This document shows, piece after piece, positions 22,601 to 30,655 of a stretch of 64,000 nt of DNA. A program made the position numbers and the translations under genes. The notes under the pieces were generated by a model that searched no databases, was not told the origin of the DNA, and worked only from the letters and a program-made list of their open reading frames with translations. Position 1 is the stretch's first letter. The number at the start of each line of letters is the position of its first letter. The DNA comes from Macquaria australasica (taxonomy: Eukaryota > Chordata > Actinopteri > Centrarchiformes > Percichthyidae). Location of the stretch: assembly GCA_005408345.1 (NCBI GenBank), contig SEMN01000615.1:1-64000 (forward strand), in the 5' to 3' direction.

Positions 22601-25600
22601 ACTGTATCTGACATCCTGTTGTCCCCTGTTGTTTCCCTCTCTGTGTGTTTCAGTATGAAAGACGTGTTCCCCAATGTGTATGATGGAAATGTTAGCGCGT
22701 CCGATCAGGGCGGTCGTCAGGCCATTTCCCTTGCTGTCACCCTCGGCATGGCCCTGCTGGGAGGACTTATTGTCGGTAGGTGCCACATCCTCCTCAGTTA
22801 TTCCAATAAAGCACTTACATCACTCTCAAATTGCATGGATAGGTTTAGAGTTAAAACAACACAATAAGCAATGATTTGGAGATCAAAAGATGTCCAGATT
22901 TCTGGGTTAAATCTGGGCTTTATTTGGAATAATAATGCGAAGGGAGTGCAATGCAAAGCAGATTATTAGACCGCATTAAAATATATCCCCTGATATGCTG
23001 TCCAAACAACTCAAAAACTTTCACTTTCAAACAAATGTATCCTATAATAAACTTAGACATCTAGACAAATCAGTGCTTGCTGCTAAGACTCATTAAAGAG
23101 AGGAAAAGTACGATTCTTTTCTGCCCTATATCATGTAATGACCAAGCAGTTGCTGGTTGGGTTAATGATAAACACCAGTGACTCACTCAACAATTAACTT
23201 TCTCAGCTGGCAGCATTTCAAAACTCTCTTAACTGTGTTTTGGAAGCTACAGAAGCAAATTCTCTTATTATGGACATTCTCAAAACAGAGGTCATTATAG
23301 GGAAGAGAAATCTCTAATATAACAACCAATATATGTTGTCAATCACACCCATCACAGACAGTAAAGAACCCACAGACGTGCACTGAAACACACACATGCA
23401 GAAACAAGAATGTGTTCCTGCAGAATGAATGCTTTAGTTTGTCTGTACTACAACTGGAAACTACAGTGTTTCATGTCAGCTGATACCACTGATTCCACTG
23501 AGATAACTGTAGAATGCGACAGTTGCATCCTCATTTCCAGTACAATGCTGACTGGCTGATGTAGTTTTACTAAAAAACTAATATTGGCCTAATGTATCAG
23601 TAAACATTACATTTCTTATGTGACATTCAGTGTTTATTGACAAGGCCTCTTTTCTTTCTGTATTAGGTTTCATTCTGAAGCTGCCTATCTTCGGTGCTCC
23701 TCCTGACACCATCTGCTTTGAGGACAACATCTACTGGGAGGTGAGTTTGACGACACGAGATGTTAACCCTTTATTTTATAAGTCTGAATCATTTCCTGTA
23801 AATAATTATGTTATTTGGTCCTAATTACAGGGAAAATGGAGACAGTGTTTAGTTAAAACACTTCCAATTAATTCATTTTAGTTAACTGCAAACATTATCT
23901 AAAGAGTCTTTTAGTTAGAGAACAGAAGATCAGGAGAACGTGCAAAAATGTGACATTTGTCTACAGGCAAGCATACAATACAACATACTGTAAACAGAGA
24001 ATACGTTTCCACTAATAACTTAATATTTATTTGGGTTTAAATGGAACCGTTCTGTCAAGGAAGTTTAAAGTTTCCCTATAATTAGTACCAAATTATAGTA
24101 CCGTATTATGCAAGTAGGGAACCCATAAAATAAAGCGTTGTAATCTTACTTATCGGTGACACTTTCCTTTACAGGTCCATATTTTTCTAATAGTTTCCCA
24201 ATAATATAGACAGTGTTCAATTGGTACATTACCAATTAATAAATTCCAATTAAATAGTAACACAACCTCGAGTCTTTTAATAATAATAATAATAATAATC
24301 TTTATATATAGAGCACTTTTCTAAAACCACATTAAGTGCATGTGCTTTTAGTCACAACAAAATGTGAAATGTGTCTACGGGCAAATGTACAATTCAACAT
24401 ATATGAAGAATAGACTTTCCAAACATAAATGAATAATAGATTAATATTTATTCAGGTTTAAATGAAGCTATTTTCCTTATGATTAGCATCAAATTACAAA
24501 GTTCTTTCCAGGAAACTTGTTGGGAAATATGAACCTGTAAAATAAAGCATTTTGCAAGTGATCTTTGCTTAGGCCTTCAAGGTGAAGTAAACACCATTAA
24601 GATGAAGTATTTTCTCCAGTTATTACATTTTCCTGGTGTAGGAGAGTGTAGCATTAAATATTACAGCCACAAGATGGCGACGTGGCACTAACAGTCAGAT
24701 AATGTGGCTGAGCTCTGTCAGGTGAGGCAGTAGTGCTGTCTGACCACCAGGTGGAGCAAACGCACCACCACACGATGTCATCATCCAGGTGGGTTCCTGG
24801 ATGATGTCAGACCTTTTCACTTTGAGCTGACATCATTTAGATTTCCCCACAGTGCAACGTGCAACATGTCTGTCACTCATCATGCTTTAGATTTATGTAT
24901 ATTTGAGTCCAGGTATGTAAGTGCACATGTTACTATATGTAGCATCATGTGAACGAAATTACGTGCAGATTTGATGTGATAATTTCACACGTTACAAAGG
25001 AATTAAATGAATAACATTGCTGAACATTATATTAAATGGTTCTTTATCTATTAATTCATAAATGCAGTATGAACCTCATTTTTAGACATTAAAGATACAG
25101 ATTAAGATAAAATGTACTTCTTGGTGCACTGAGCAAATATTTTCATAACCCCTTGAAATTGTTTTTGTTCCATTTTTTTAAATTAATATTTGATTGATTC
25201 TCTGTCCTCTGCTTGCATAAATGACATCAAATAACAAGGTAATTCAGTGCTGCTGTTTTCCATCCTTAACTCCACCTTCATCTTTATCAATTTTTATCTT
25301 TTTAATAAATATCTGAAAGGGGAACAAAAGACAAATGCACGCTACATGCAGCGCTTCAGAGAGACCTGGAGGACATTGACATTTAGAGACACATCGCCAC
25401 GAGACAATTAATGACATAAAACCAAGAAGCGGCTACTAACGTGCACCTTGAAAAGCGACAATTAGACTGTATTTGGTCAGGAAAATGGAAGGATGTTTGA
25501 GACCAGACGAGGTCATAAAAGTCTAGAAACTCAATTATCTCCTTCTCTTTCTTTTTCTCTGTCTCAGGTGCCTGGAGACGAGGAGGGTCATGAGAACCAG

Positions 25601-25645
25601 CTGACCACTGTGAGGACGGAGGAGTCTGAGAAGCTCAACAGTTAG
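7870..25645 (+). CDS. rhbg: rhbg: Rh family B glycoprotein, ammonia/ammonium transporter (10 exons)
   Basis: Exons: 7870-8047, 15198-15384, 16790-16940, 17132-17279, 18371-18537, 20804-20941, 21460-21593, 22654-22775, 23667-23740, 25568-25645. They join in frame to 458 codons plus stop; all introns are GT-AG. The Amt/Rh fold of 12 membrane segments is evident. The first loop has an N-glycosylation site (Asn44). Channel residues are the twin histidines His183 (TIHTFGAYFG) and His342 (NLHGMPG), the gate phenylalanines Phe128 (NADFC) and Phe233 (WPSF), and Asp175 in KDAGG. Exons 2-7 (187, 151, 148, 167, 138, 134 bp) and exon 9 (74 bp) match what I recall for RHD/RHCE, a strong family signature. 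The text fits RHBG better than RHCG (HGGKIHIGVE, NKSKHRN, VHNLHGMPGVLG, VPGDEE tail). Rh glycoproteins conduct NH3/NH4+; fish Rhbg is classically basolateral in gill epithelium. Confidence 0.95.
8048..10585 (+). other. rhbg intron 1, proximal part
   Basis: AT-rich intron with no exon-like sequence. A CT microsatellite lies at 9575-9605. I see no recognisable repeat family in the rest. Confidence 0.6.
9575..9605. repeat. (CT)n microsatellite in intron 1
   Basis: An uninterrupted CT run of about 15 units. Confidence 0.95.
10590..11215 (+). repeat. Interspersed repeat copy A in intron 1 (inverted partner in intron 2)
   Basis: Matches in reverse complement the segment at 16137-16620. Shared words in order: AGAATAGGTCGTTTGCCAAT, CTCCCAAAACGACATATATG, TGGTTAACGTTGTGAAA, GTTTGGTTAGGTTTAGGCAC, GACTTTTGGTTTCAC, GTCGCCACCTAACAATAA and ATATGGGTCATAATAAGC. 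A TA microsatellite (about 10645-10688) has expanded in this copy. Shorter related pieces (GTTAGGTTTAGGCA-type core) occur at 12.4, 49.4, 53.4, 54.0, 57.1, 57.6 and 63.5 kb. No transposase is seen and the class is unknown. Confidence 0.85.
11243..11768 (+). mobile_element. Non-autonomous DNA transposon with perfect 19-bp inverted ends
   Basis: ACGCTGGGTTCACATAGGA (11243-11261) is exactly repeated in reverse complement at 11750-11768. The subterminal parts are rich in CG and GCGCC words (GGACGCGCCGCGAAGCG; CGAGCCGGCGCCTCC), like a widespread fish repeat. The interior has a CT microsatellite (about 11430-11471) and ATCATTTATAT repeats. The flanks are TTA on the left and TTG on the right of the CGCTGGG ends, which might be a decayed 3-bp TWA target duplication (Harbinger-like), but this is uncertain. 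No coding capacity. Confidence 0.75.
11905..12260 (+). repeat. Common fish interspersed repeat in intron 1
   Basis: Contains AACTATTGGATTTATATTGA, ACAGACATCCATGTTCC, GTGATCCCCTCACTATTCAT, CTAGCGCCACCATCAGGTCA, TGCTAAACATCAGAACGTTA and CACAGAGCTGCTAGCATG in the order I associate with a high-copy repeat of spiny-rayed fish (recalled, not searched). Non-coding, unclassified. Confidence 0.6.
12390..12560 (+). repeat. Fragment related to the GGTTTAGGCAAC repeat
   Basis: TTGAGGTTTAGGCAACTAAA, ACTTGGTCAAGGTTAGAG and AAGAACATGGTTGACAG resemble parts of the repeat at 10.6 kb and the pieces at 57.0 and 57.6 kb. Diverged. Confidence 0.45.
13079..13185 (+). mobile_element. Possible tRNA-derived SINE remnant
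   Basis: A B-box-like GGTTTGATGCC (about 13151-13161) follows TCTGAGAGGTCACA, and an A-tract of about 13 follows. The head is diverged; weak support. Confidence 0.3.
13186..14370 (+). other. rhbg intron 1, middle part
   Basis: No exon, RNA gene or recognised repeat is visible. Short overlapping frames around 13722-13986 have no domain resemblance. Confidence 0.5.
14371..14615 (-). mobile_element. Non-autonomous hAT-like element (CGATTAAT family) in intron 1
   Basis: In reverse complement it follows a very common fish repeat: TTGTCATTATCGATTAATCA, then a diverged TTGATTAATTG, TGTCAGAAAATTGTGG, GTCCAAAAACCCAAAG, and a far end GCTGGAACCAGTTAATT. A second copy in plus orientation lies at 52780-53050. 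Neither has coding capacity. The hAT label is from recollection of this family's CAGGGCTGCAAC ends, which are not clear here. Confidence 0.6.
14616..15197 (+). other. rhbg intron 1, distal part
   Basis: No further gene or repeat is recognised. It ends in the acceptor TTGTGCAG directly before exon 2. Confidence 0.6.
15198..15384 (+). CDS. rhbg: rhbg exon 2
   Basis: 187 bp, residues 60-121 and part of 122; enters in phase 1 and leaves in phase 2 (donor GTATGT). It starts SFQDVHVM, the most conserved Rh-family junction, and covers membrane segments 2 and 3 with FLQRYGFSSVGFNF. The loop HGMHGGKIHIGVE is RHBG-like. It is the exon flanked by the inverted intronic repeats; its loss would shift the frame. 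Confidence 0.95.
15385..16136 (+). other. rhbg intron 2, proximal part
   Basis: A CA-rich microsatellite lies at 15419-15434 just after the donor. The rest is AT-rich and unremarkable. Confidence 0.6.
16137..16620 (-). repeat. Interspersed repeat copy B in intron 2 (inverted relative to copy A)
   Basis: The reverse complement aligns with 10590-11215 through most of its length. Extra blocks relative to copy A include GGGAGCAAAGGAGGAAGTCA (16265-16284), which is also found at 49.36 and 53.89 kb and shows membership of a dispersed family. The TA microsatellite present in copy A is absent. The copy lies about 750 bp after exon 2. Confidence 0.85.
16790..16940 (+). CDS. rhbg: rhbg exon 3
   Basis: 151 bp, from codon 122 to residue 172, ending in phase 0 (donor GTAAGT). 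It carries INADFC with the outer gate Phe128, the block LISFGAVLGKT, and membrane segments 4-5 up to EYILLSLLE. Length is identical to the corresponding exon of other Rh genes as I recall them. Confidence 0.95.
17132..17279 (+). CDS. rhbg: rhbg exon 4
   Basis: 148 bp, residues 173-221 plus one base of codon 222. It contains KDAGGSMTIHTFGAYFG with Asp175 and the first channel histidine His183, then RPNLNKSKHRN and YHSDLFAMIG. Donor GTACAC departs from the GTRAGT consensus. Reading through the donor would add 11 codons and a stop at 17312-17314. Confidence 0.95.
17280..18370 (+). other. rhbg intron 4
   Basis: Contains the hAT-like element described separately. The remaining sequence shows no gene. 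Confidence 0.6.
17657..18013 (+). mobile_element. Non-autonomous hAT-like transposon with 8-bp target duplication
   Basis: The left end reads CAGAAGTGTGGACTGGAGTC; the right end, in reverse complement, reads CAGAGGTGGTACAAAGTTG. Flanks are ATGCCAAA (17649-17656) and ATACCAAA (18014-18021), an 8-bp duplication with one mismatch, as hAT insertions make. The interior holds GACTTGGCCTCGAGTCAGAC and GACTCGACTTTGACTTTAAC, matching a common fish repeat of GACTCGAGTC type. About 357 bp, non-coding. Confidence 0.7.
18371..18537 (+). CDS. rhbg: rhbg exon 5
   Basis: 167 bp, codon 222 to residue 277, phase 1 in and phase 0 out (donor GTGAGG). It begins GTIYLWMFWPSF with the second gate phenylalanine Phe233 and continues NTYYSLAACTLSTYG, typical of Rh membrane segment 7, ending DGKLDM. 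Confidence 0.95.
18538..20803 (+). other. rhbg intron 5
   Basis: Holds the hairpin at 19009-19089. The rest shows no exon, and short open frames are not gene-like. Acceptor CTTCAG. Confidence 0.6.
19009..19089. repeat. Perfect 17-bp inverted repeat (hairpin) in intron 5
   Basis: CATCCGATCGACTTCAC at 19009-19025 and its exact reverse complement at 19073-19089, with a 47-nt loop. It is followed by GACAGACAGACAG at about 19112-19124. It is probably part of a dispersed repeat, because the same GATCGAAGTC plus GACAGACA layout is familiar in fish genomes; a fixed stem in the pre-mRNA is the direct consequence. Confidence 0.8.
20804..20941 (+). CDS. rhbg: rhbg exon 6
   Basis: 138 bp, residues 278-323, phase 0 at both ends (donor GTAAGG). 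It encodes VHIQNAALAGGVAAGT, an invariant Rh/Amt stretch, followed by EMMLTPYGS and membrane segment 9 (GFLAGIISVLGFKYLS). Because it is a multiple of three, skipping would keep the frame but delete the pore-lining part. Confidence 0.95.
20942..21459 (+). other. rhbg intron 6
   Basis: 518 bp, no repeat family recognised. A polypyrimidine tract (CTCTCCTTCTTTTCCTCC) precedes the acceptor. Confidence 0.6.
21460..21593 (+). CDS. rhbg: rhbg exon 7
   Basis: 134 bp, residue 324 to part of codon 368 (phase 2 out, donor GTAAAC). It contains DTCGVHNLHGMPGVLGAIVG with the second channel histidine His342, then membrane segment 11 and VATKDVYGDG. GVHNLHGMPGVLG is RHBG-type; RHCG has GINNLHGIPGIIG as I recall. 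Confidence 0.95.
21594..22653 (+). other. rhbg intron 7
   Basis: Contains a short (TTAG)n run at about 22069-22086. No coding sequence seen. Confidence 0.6.
22654..22775 (+). CDS. rhbg: rhbg exon 8
   Basis: 122 bp, codon 368 to 408 plus one base (donor GTAGGT). It encodes the last outer loop (MKDVFPNVYDGNVSASDQ) and most of membrane segment 12. A second sequon, N380-V-S, lies in this loop on the outer face; whether it is glycosylated is unknown. The exon is longer than the 80 bp of RHD exon 8, as expected for RHBG/RHCG with the longer loop. Confidence 0.94.
22776..23666 (+). other. rhbg intron 8
   Basis: No gene or repeat recognised. The acceptor is TTCTGTATTAG, a TAG rather than CAG end. 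Confidence 0.6.
23667..23740 (+). CDS. rhbg: rhbg exon 9
   Basis: 74 bp, codon 409 to residue 433, phase 1 in and phase 0 out (donor GTGAGT). It encodes the end of segment 12 (GFILKLP) and the proximal cytoplasmic tail, APPDTICFEDNIYWE. Human RHBG carries FLD and YED here, the former reported to bind ankyrin-G; the fish protein has IFG and FED at the aligned positions. Confidence 0.94.
23741..25567 (+). other. rhbg intron 9
   Basis: Holds the diverged tandem duplication at 23875-24520. The second half (24550-25560) has no recognised repeat. TTTCTTTTTCTCTGTCTCAG precedes exon 10. Confidence 0.6.
23875..24520. repeat. Diverged tandem duplication in intron 9, split by a LINE-tail-like insert
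   Basis: 23875-24115 and 24255-24510 share ordered blocks: GAGTCTTTTA, TGTGACATTTGTCTACAGGC versus TGTGAAATGTGTCTACGGGC, ACAATACAACATA versus ACAATTCAACATA, TTAATATTTATTTGGGTTTA versus TTAATATTTATTCAGGTTTA, and TAGTACCAAATTA versus TAGCATCAAATTA. The second copy is interrupted at 24278-24345 by (AAT)n followed by TTTATATATAGAGCAC, a minus-oriented LINE 3' tail. Confidence 0.7.
25568..25645 (+). CDS. rhbg: rhbg exon 10 (C-terminus and stop)
   Basis: 78 bp, residues 434-458 and TAG. It encodes VPGDEEGHENQ and a short acidic, Ser/Thr-containing tail ending EKLNS. It starts VPG like mammalian RHBG, and is much shorter and unlike the proline-rich RHCG tail. This supports the RHBG assignment. Confidence 0.93.
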   Translation: MPGDEEGHENQLTTVRTEESEKLNS

Positions 25646-26440
25646 ACGCACACACACACACACTGAGGTTTTAGTATTCTAGCAATTGATTGTTACACCC
25701 TTTAGGTTGTAAAAAATAAAAATGTACCTGCATCGTGCTCATGTCAACTGCCAAATGTCTGTTTTTACGCGTAAAAAACTCAAAATTTCCAATTTTTTAT
25801 TCTGCAAAAATAAAAATAAATTCCCTTTTATAGGTTAGTGACATATTTGACCACTAGAGGTCGATCTAAAGCCATGCCACTCTGTGCTACAGGCCTGTGA
25901 AAAGACTGCATTGGGAAATGATGTGTCTATTTGATGAAAGATGCTGTCTAATTGTCCCCTAAAACAGGCCAAGATACGGTTACAGAATTTAATTTCAGTA
26001 GCCGGTTCGAACCAAAGACAAACAGACTCCTTCAGAGCCACAAACCTCCATTCAATAGAAACACTGAGTCTCACTGAGTCTTAGCAAACCATTTTAGTTT
26101 TTACTATGTTTTTTATTTTAAATAAAGGATTTCATGCAAAACAATGCAGATGCATGATAATGTATTATCTCCTAATACTTTAGGTTTGGGACTTTCTGTG
26201 ATTTTATTTTTCATATCAAACTGTATATGATTAGTTAGAATAGAAATGTCACTGTTGGTTCAGTTATGTACCTTTATATTAATTGTATGTCTGACCTTTA
26301 CGCAAAATTAAATCAATTTTTAGATTGGGCTTAATCAATTTGGTAATAGCTGCAAACCATTTGAATTGTAAGTATTTTGAAACACAATATTGGATTCATT
26401 TTTGACAAAATAAATTGTTCAAGTGTGTTGTGTCTCATTT
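25646..26440 (+). promoter_or_regulatory. rhbg: rhbg 3' UTR and polyadenylation signals
   Basis: AATAAA hexamers occur at 25715-25720, 25809-25814, 25815-25820, 26121-26126 and 26409-26414. The last is followed at once by a GT-rich stretch (GTGTGTTGTGTCTC), the usual downstream element, so a 3' end near 26430 is most plausible. Earlier signals could give shorter UTRs. A short CA run follows the stop codon. Confidence 0.6.
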
Positions 26441-26689
26441 AATATGTAATATAAAACTGTATATTTTCTTTTATGATGAGGGGCAAATGAAGACATCCAG
26501 CTAGTGTTCATCATAAATCACAATTCACATCAATATCGATAGGGGAAAAAAAAGACACTTTCAGGAAATAATTGATCATTTTTTCCTTGGAAGTCTGTTA
26601 CTGTTTAGGCTATTATAATTATTCAGTAATTTTGTAAAATGTGGGAGAGAGGCGAGTGGCTATGCAATCAAGTCTCTGCTTGTTATGAT

Positions 26690-26960
26690 GAAGGCCAGTC
26701 ATCATTAGTCCTTTTTTTTTCTTGAAGGCTTAATGACTGTGTAGCAATCACGGCGGAAGGGGTTAATGCCTCCAATCCAGATGGGGTTTGTCTCTCACCA
26801 CGTAAATTACACAGTTTCACTTTCGGGGATCAAACAGCCAAAAGAAAGCGGGTGCCCTTGTTAGATATGGTCTCCTCAGGGCCGGGGTATGAGGGGTGAT
26901 TAATGCCACCATAAAGGAGGAGGAAGAAGCATCATCATCATCATCAACAACTAACCGCTC
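26690..26960. promoter_or_regulatory. Candidate conserved non-coding block 1
   Basis: A repeat-poor stretch just after rhbg with balanced composition, a GATTAATGCC word (26896-26905), no open frame and no microsatellite apart from CAT units at its end. Its texture resembles vertebrate conserved non-coding elements; conservation was not tested. Confidence 0.3.
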
Positions 26961-27764
26961 ATTTGAATGGATCTACCAGGAAAAACACTTCCAGGGACTC
27001 ATGATCCCTTCGTCTTGGAAGGGCAAACATGGAAATACTAAGAAGCATTGTTACTTAAATATCTACTAGTATATTATTCCCTCATGAATCTCATCACAGG
27101 TTAACCCCCGGCATCTGATTGACCAATGCCACAGATGTTCTGCTTGAGGAAAATCATCCACAAATCCACTCATGGTAAATCAAAAAGAAATGTTCTTCTA
27201 ATATTTGAATTCTTGTCTCACAATCATCAAAGTCAGACTATTATTATTATTTCAGTACCAAAAGTCATGTTGACTGTTAAAGTGCAAACCAGGAACTGTT
27301 AGCCGTTACTACAGCATGACTTTTCATGGTGCAGATTCACCAAAATGCAAACAAATTTGGAGCCACAGCTACTTTGCCGACTCCGGGGTCGGCATCAAAT
27401 AGGAAATGTGGTGCCAAATCTCAAAAACATATTAATCTCAAATAAGAAAATAAGAAAAAGACAAACACAGGACTGACAAAAAATTATTGTTTCTTTCTTT
27501 TACCCTATCAGTTACATGTGTTGGCTCAGGACGTCCCACCAACATGGTTCTTATATCCCTGGAACAATGACACTCTCCTCTCTCCTTTTATATACAGATA
27601 TTTGCCCTGTGTTGAAACCAAGCACCAACCTCTGGGTCTGAAAAGTGAAGCCAGTGCGGGAGTGCCTTAAACCTGCATTCTTTCTCACCACAGCACAGAG
27701 ATTTAACAGAGATGGTTAAAGTGGTGATCGATATAAGAATTAACACTGATTCAAATAAGCTTTA
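26961..27764. other. Intergenic stretch without a recognisable gene
   Basis: I see nothing supportable here. Confidence 0.5.
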
Positions 27765-28998
27765 GTTCTCCAAGATCTTAGTGTGGCCTTTGATACCATT
27801 GATCTGATGAAATCCTGCTGCACAGACTTGAAAACTTGGTTGGTCTCTCAGGAACGGTTCTAAAGTGGCTTGGATCGTATTTGACTGGCCATGAGTTCTT
27901 TGTTTCCCTGGTTGACTTGTGGGACTCCATAACCTGTGGAGGCCCACAAGGTTCTGTTCCAGGTCCAGTCCTTTATAAGTCTCTATATGCTACGACTTGG
28001 TGGTGTCATCAGAAAGCATATCATCATGACACCCAATCATACATTTCTGTATCCCCAGATGATTTTTGCCCCATTGATAGGTTAGTTTATATGGCATAAA
28101 TGTATGGATGTCACACGACTTCCTACACAGAGATCATAATATTTGGGGAAAAAGAGAGAGCAACTGTCTGTGCACCTTCAGTCATTAGCCCTCCATACCA
28201 AGGACCAGGTCAAAAACCTTGGGGTGATCTTGAATTCTGACCTCAGTTTTGAAACCTACATTAGGAATGCCACTAAAGTGTAATTTTATCATCTCAGAAA
28301 CATTGCTAAGGTTAGACCATTTCTCTCTCAGGCTGACACAGAACCTCTTGGCTTGACTATTGCAATGCTCTCTTGTTTGGTCTATCTAAAAGAGCTGTTG
28401 GCCGCCTACAACTTGTTCCGAACACAGCAGCCCGAGTACTGACGAAGACCAGACTGAGAACACACATAACACCTATTTAAAAGTCATTGCATTGATTGCC
28501 AATCAGTTTTAGAATTGATTTTAAGTTTTTTGTACTAGTTTTTAAATCACTGAATGTCCTGGCACCAGTCTATCTCTCAGACATGCGTTTTAGATATGCA
28601 CCTAGCAGGTCCCTTAGATCCTCTGCAGCTGGCCTCCTAGTCATCCCAAGGATTTCAACAAAAACGTGGCATAAGGAGTCAGCTTTTAGCCACTGTGGCC
28701 CTGAAGTCTCTGGAACAGTCTGCCTGAGGATCTGAGGGACATTTTTAAAAGAAACTCAAGACATATTTTTAGCCTGGTTTTTACTTAGGATGCCTCGTCA
28801 TTTGTTGCCTTAGTTTTTAAGTCTTAATCATTGGTTTTCATACAATTTTTATCCCTTTTGTTTATTTATTTTATAGTTTTATTGTTGTAACTTTTAGTCT
28901 TGCAAAATTCTATTAATAATTATATTACTTACTCTGTTAAAGCACTTTGGGCTGCATGTTTGTGTGAAAGGTGCTATATAAATAAAGTTGAGATTATT
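27765..28998 (+). mobile_element. 5'-truncated, decayed L2-like LINE
   Basis: In several frames it encodes the end of a reverse transcriptase: AFDTIDL at the start, WLGSYLTG, CGGPQGSVPGPVLY, a decayed YADD region, then the C-terminal domain with FRIDFKFFVLVFKSLN, PVYLSDM, RYAPSRSLRSS and a GPEVSGTVC block corresponding to the usual WN-LP motif. The tail GCACTTTGGGCTGCAT followed by GTGCTATATAAATAAAGTTG is a typical L2/CR1 3' end. Multiple stops and shifts show it is inactive. Confidence 0.85.
28496..28735 (+). pseudogene. LINE ORF2 C-terminal domain remnant
   Basis: An open frame of 79 codons with the post-RT domain of an L2-type ORF2 (PISFRIDFKFFVLVFKSLN, APVYLSDM, APSRSLRSSAAGLLVIPR). This domain follows the reverse transcriptase and ends shortly before the LINE 3' tail. 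Remnant only. Confidence 0.8.
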
Positions 28999-29149
28999 AA
29001 TCATGTGCTTAAAATAATTTTGCCAATATGTCATTTTTCACTTGACGTCTATAATCATTATAAAACCTACATGTTTCAATTCTCATCATAGACTGTTTAT
29101 TTAAGTCTGTTTTCTATTGATATCTTTGTAAGTTTTAACTTTGGTAAGC

Positions 29150-29485
29150 AAGGTATTAGCATATCTTAATGATGTCCTTCCTGTTTGCCTGCCTCTCTAT
29201 GGCATTAATCGCCTCTCATACTCAGGGCCCCTTGCAGGCTGCAGGGGCCACGTCTGACCCCCCACCCGATTTTGGTGATGATACCTCGGCGTGAACAGGC
29301 ACCGCAGCCGTTTCCCAGGAAGGAGAAGACAGGTGGACAGCTGTTTACTGAATAGGCGCTCATACTGAAGAGCTTAATTGAGCTTCATAGGGCTAATTAA
29401 AATGCAGAGAAAAATAATCATGATTATGGTAATTATTCTTTTGTCTAATATGTCTTCCGGAGATGTGCTTGTTTGGCATCATACC
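29150..29485. promoter_or_regulatory. Candidate conserved non-coding block 2
   Basis: A GC-richer part (29210-29340) runs into AGCTTAATTG (29371-29380) and GGCTAATTAA (29391-29400), two homeodomain-type TAAT cores 20 bp apart. There is no repeat or coding signal. Regulatory role is inferred from texture and context. Confidence 0.35.
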
Positions 29486-30269
29486 TGCAATATGTTGAAG
29501 GCCCTGAAAAATAAAAATAGAAATCTTTTTGTGGTCTTCAAGCCTGTACCACAGCTATCATTATATTAGATGAAATGTTAATTGTTTTAATTTCTGTTGT
29601 TTAACATATATTCTGCAGTGAGCTAGGATAATAACAGCATCTAATAACAAATTGTCTTTACGTTTGACTTAAATTATCATTAAAGGTAGAGATTTTAGAA
29701 TAAGCTTAAAACTCAAATCCTCATTGGTATAGGTTGTATCATAATGTCTATTATAAAAACTACCTATAGAATACAGAGAAGAGTGATGCAAAATAATCTC
29801 ACCTCATGTCCTCTTTATTTTAGGGATATGGATGTTTTTGCAGTCTGTCACAATGTGTAAAGTTTTCTGGGAAATTAGATGTGGGAATGATTTGCTGGGA
29901 ACTTTCATTTAGAAATGTAGGCTTCAGCTCCTGTATGTCTTATCTTTTGTTATATGTCACCATGATACTAACAAGTTTTAGGTTATTTTTTCGGGATGTG
30001 GCTGAAAGAAAATAGATGCCAAATTGGATTAATTGAATAAAATGAACAGTGTCTAATATACAGTGCTTCAACATCAACTTGTTTTAAGGGCCCTGCTTTC
30101 TTTACGTCTATGCTCACATTTTGGTAACATTTACACTGAAATAATAAGACCCTTTAACTTAAGGAATGTGTCTGGAAATTATAGCAGTAATACAGTTTTT
30201 GATCAAACCAGGCAAACATACACTTATAAAAGAAAACCAACCTGAAAGTTTTTGTAAAATCCTGGCTAT

Positions 30270-30655
30270 GACCCTGCGTGATTAAACACGATTCCCTCTT
30301 TCCTTCAATGCAATATCACATGTAAATCCAAGAGGCCATATTACGCTCTTGACCTCATCACCTTACTTCTCTACATGTGGCCCTTGAGCAAGGCACGGCA
30401 TGGGAACGGTGCTGATAAGTGCCTCGGGCTACACGGGCTTGTTCTAAGCAGCTGTACCTCCTGTGGCTCAGCCTCCAGCTTGTATGTGATTGTTGTCCGT
30501 AACACTGCTCTGGAGGTGAACATAATGGGTTAATAGGCTCCCTGAGGATCTCCTGGTCCCCCATGGGACCCCTCAGCCAGCTCACAGCCCTGTGGAGGCT
30601 GTAATGGGCTGGAGCTAAAACCACCGTGGAGATCTGACACACTGACAGGACGTCA
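30270..30655. promoter_or_regulatory. Candidate conserved non-coding block 3
   Basis: A moderately GC-rich, repeat-free block between AT-rich flanks. A 94-codon open frame on the minus strand (30358-30642) has no domain resemblance and is probably chance. Confidence 0.3.

Noticed and set aside
7870..25645. Alternative assignment as rhcg
   Set aside because: The HGGKIHIGVE loop, SKHRN, GVHNLHGMPGVLG, and short VPG-type tail fit RHBG; the RHCG-type long proline-rich tail is absent.
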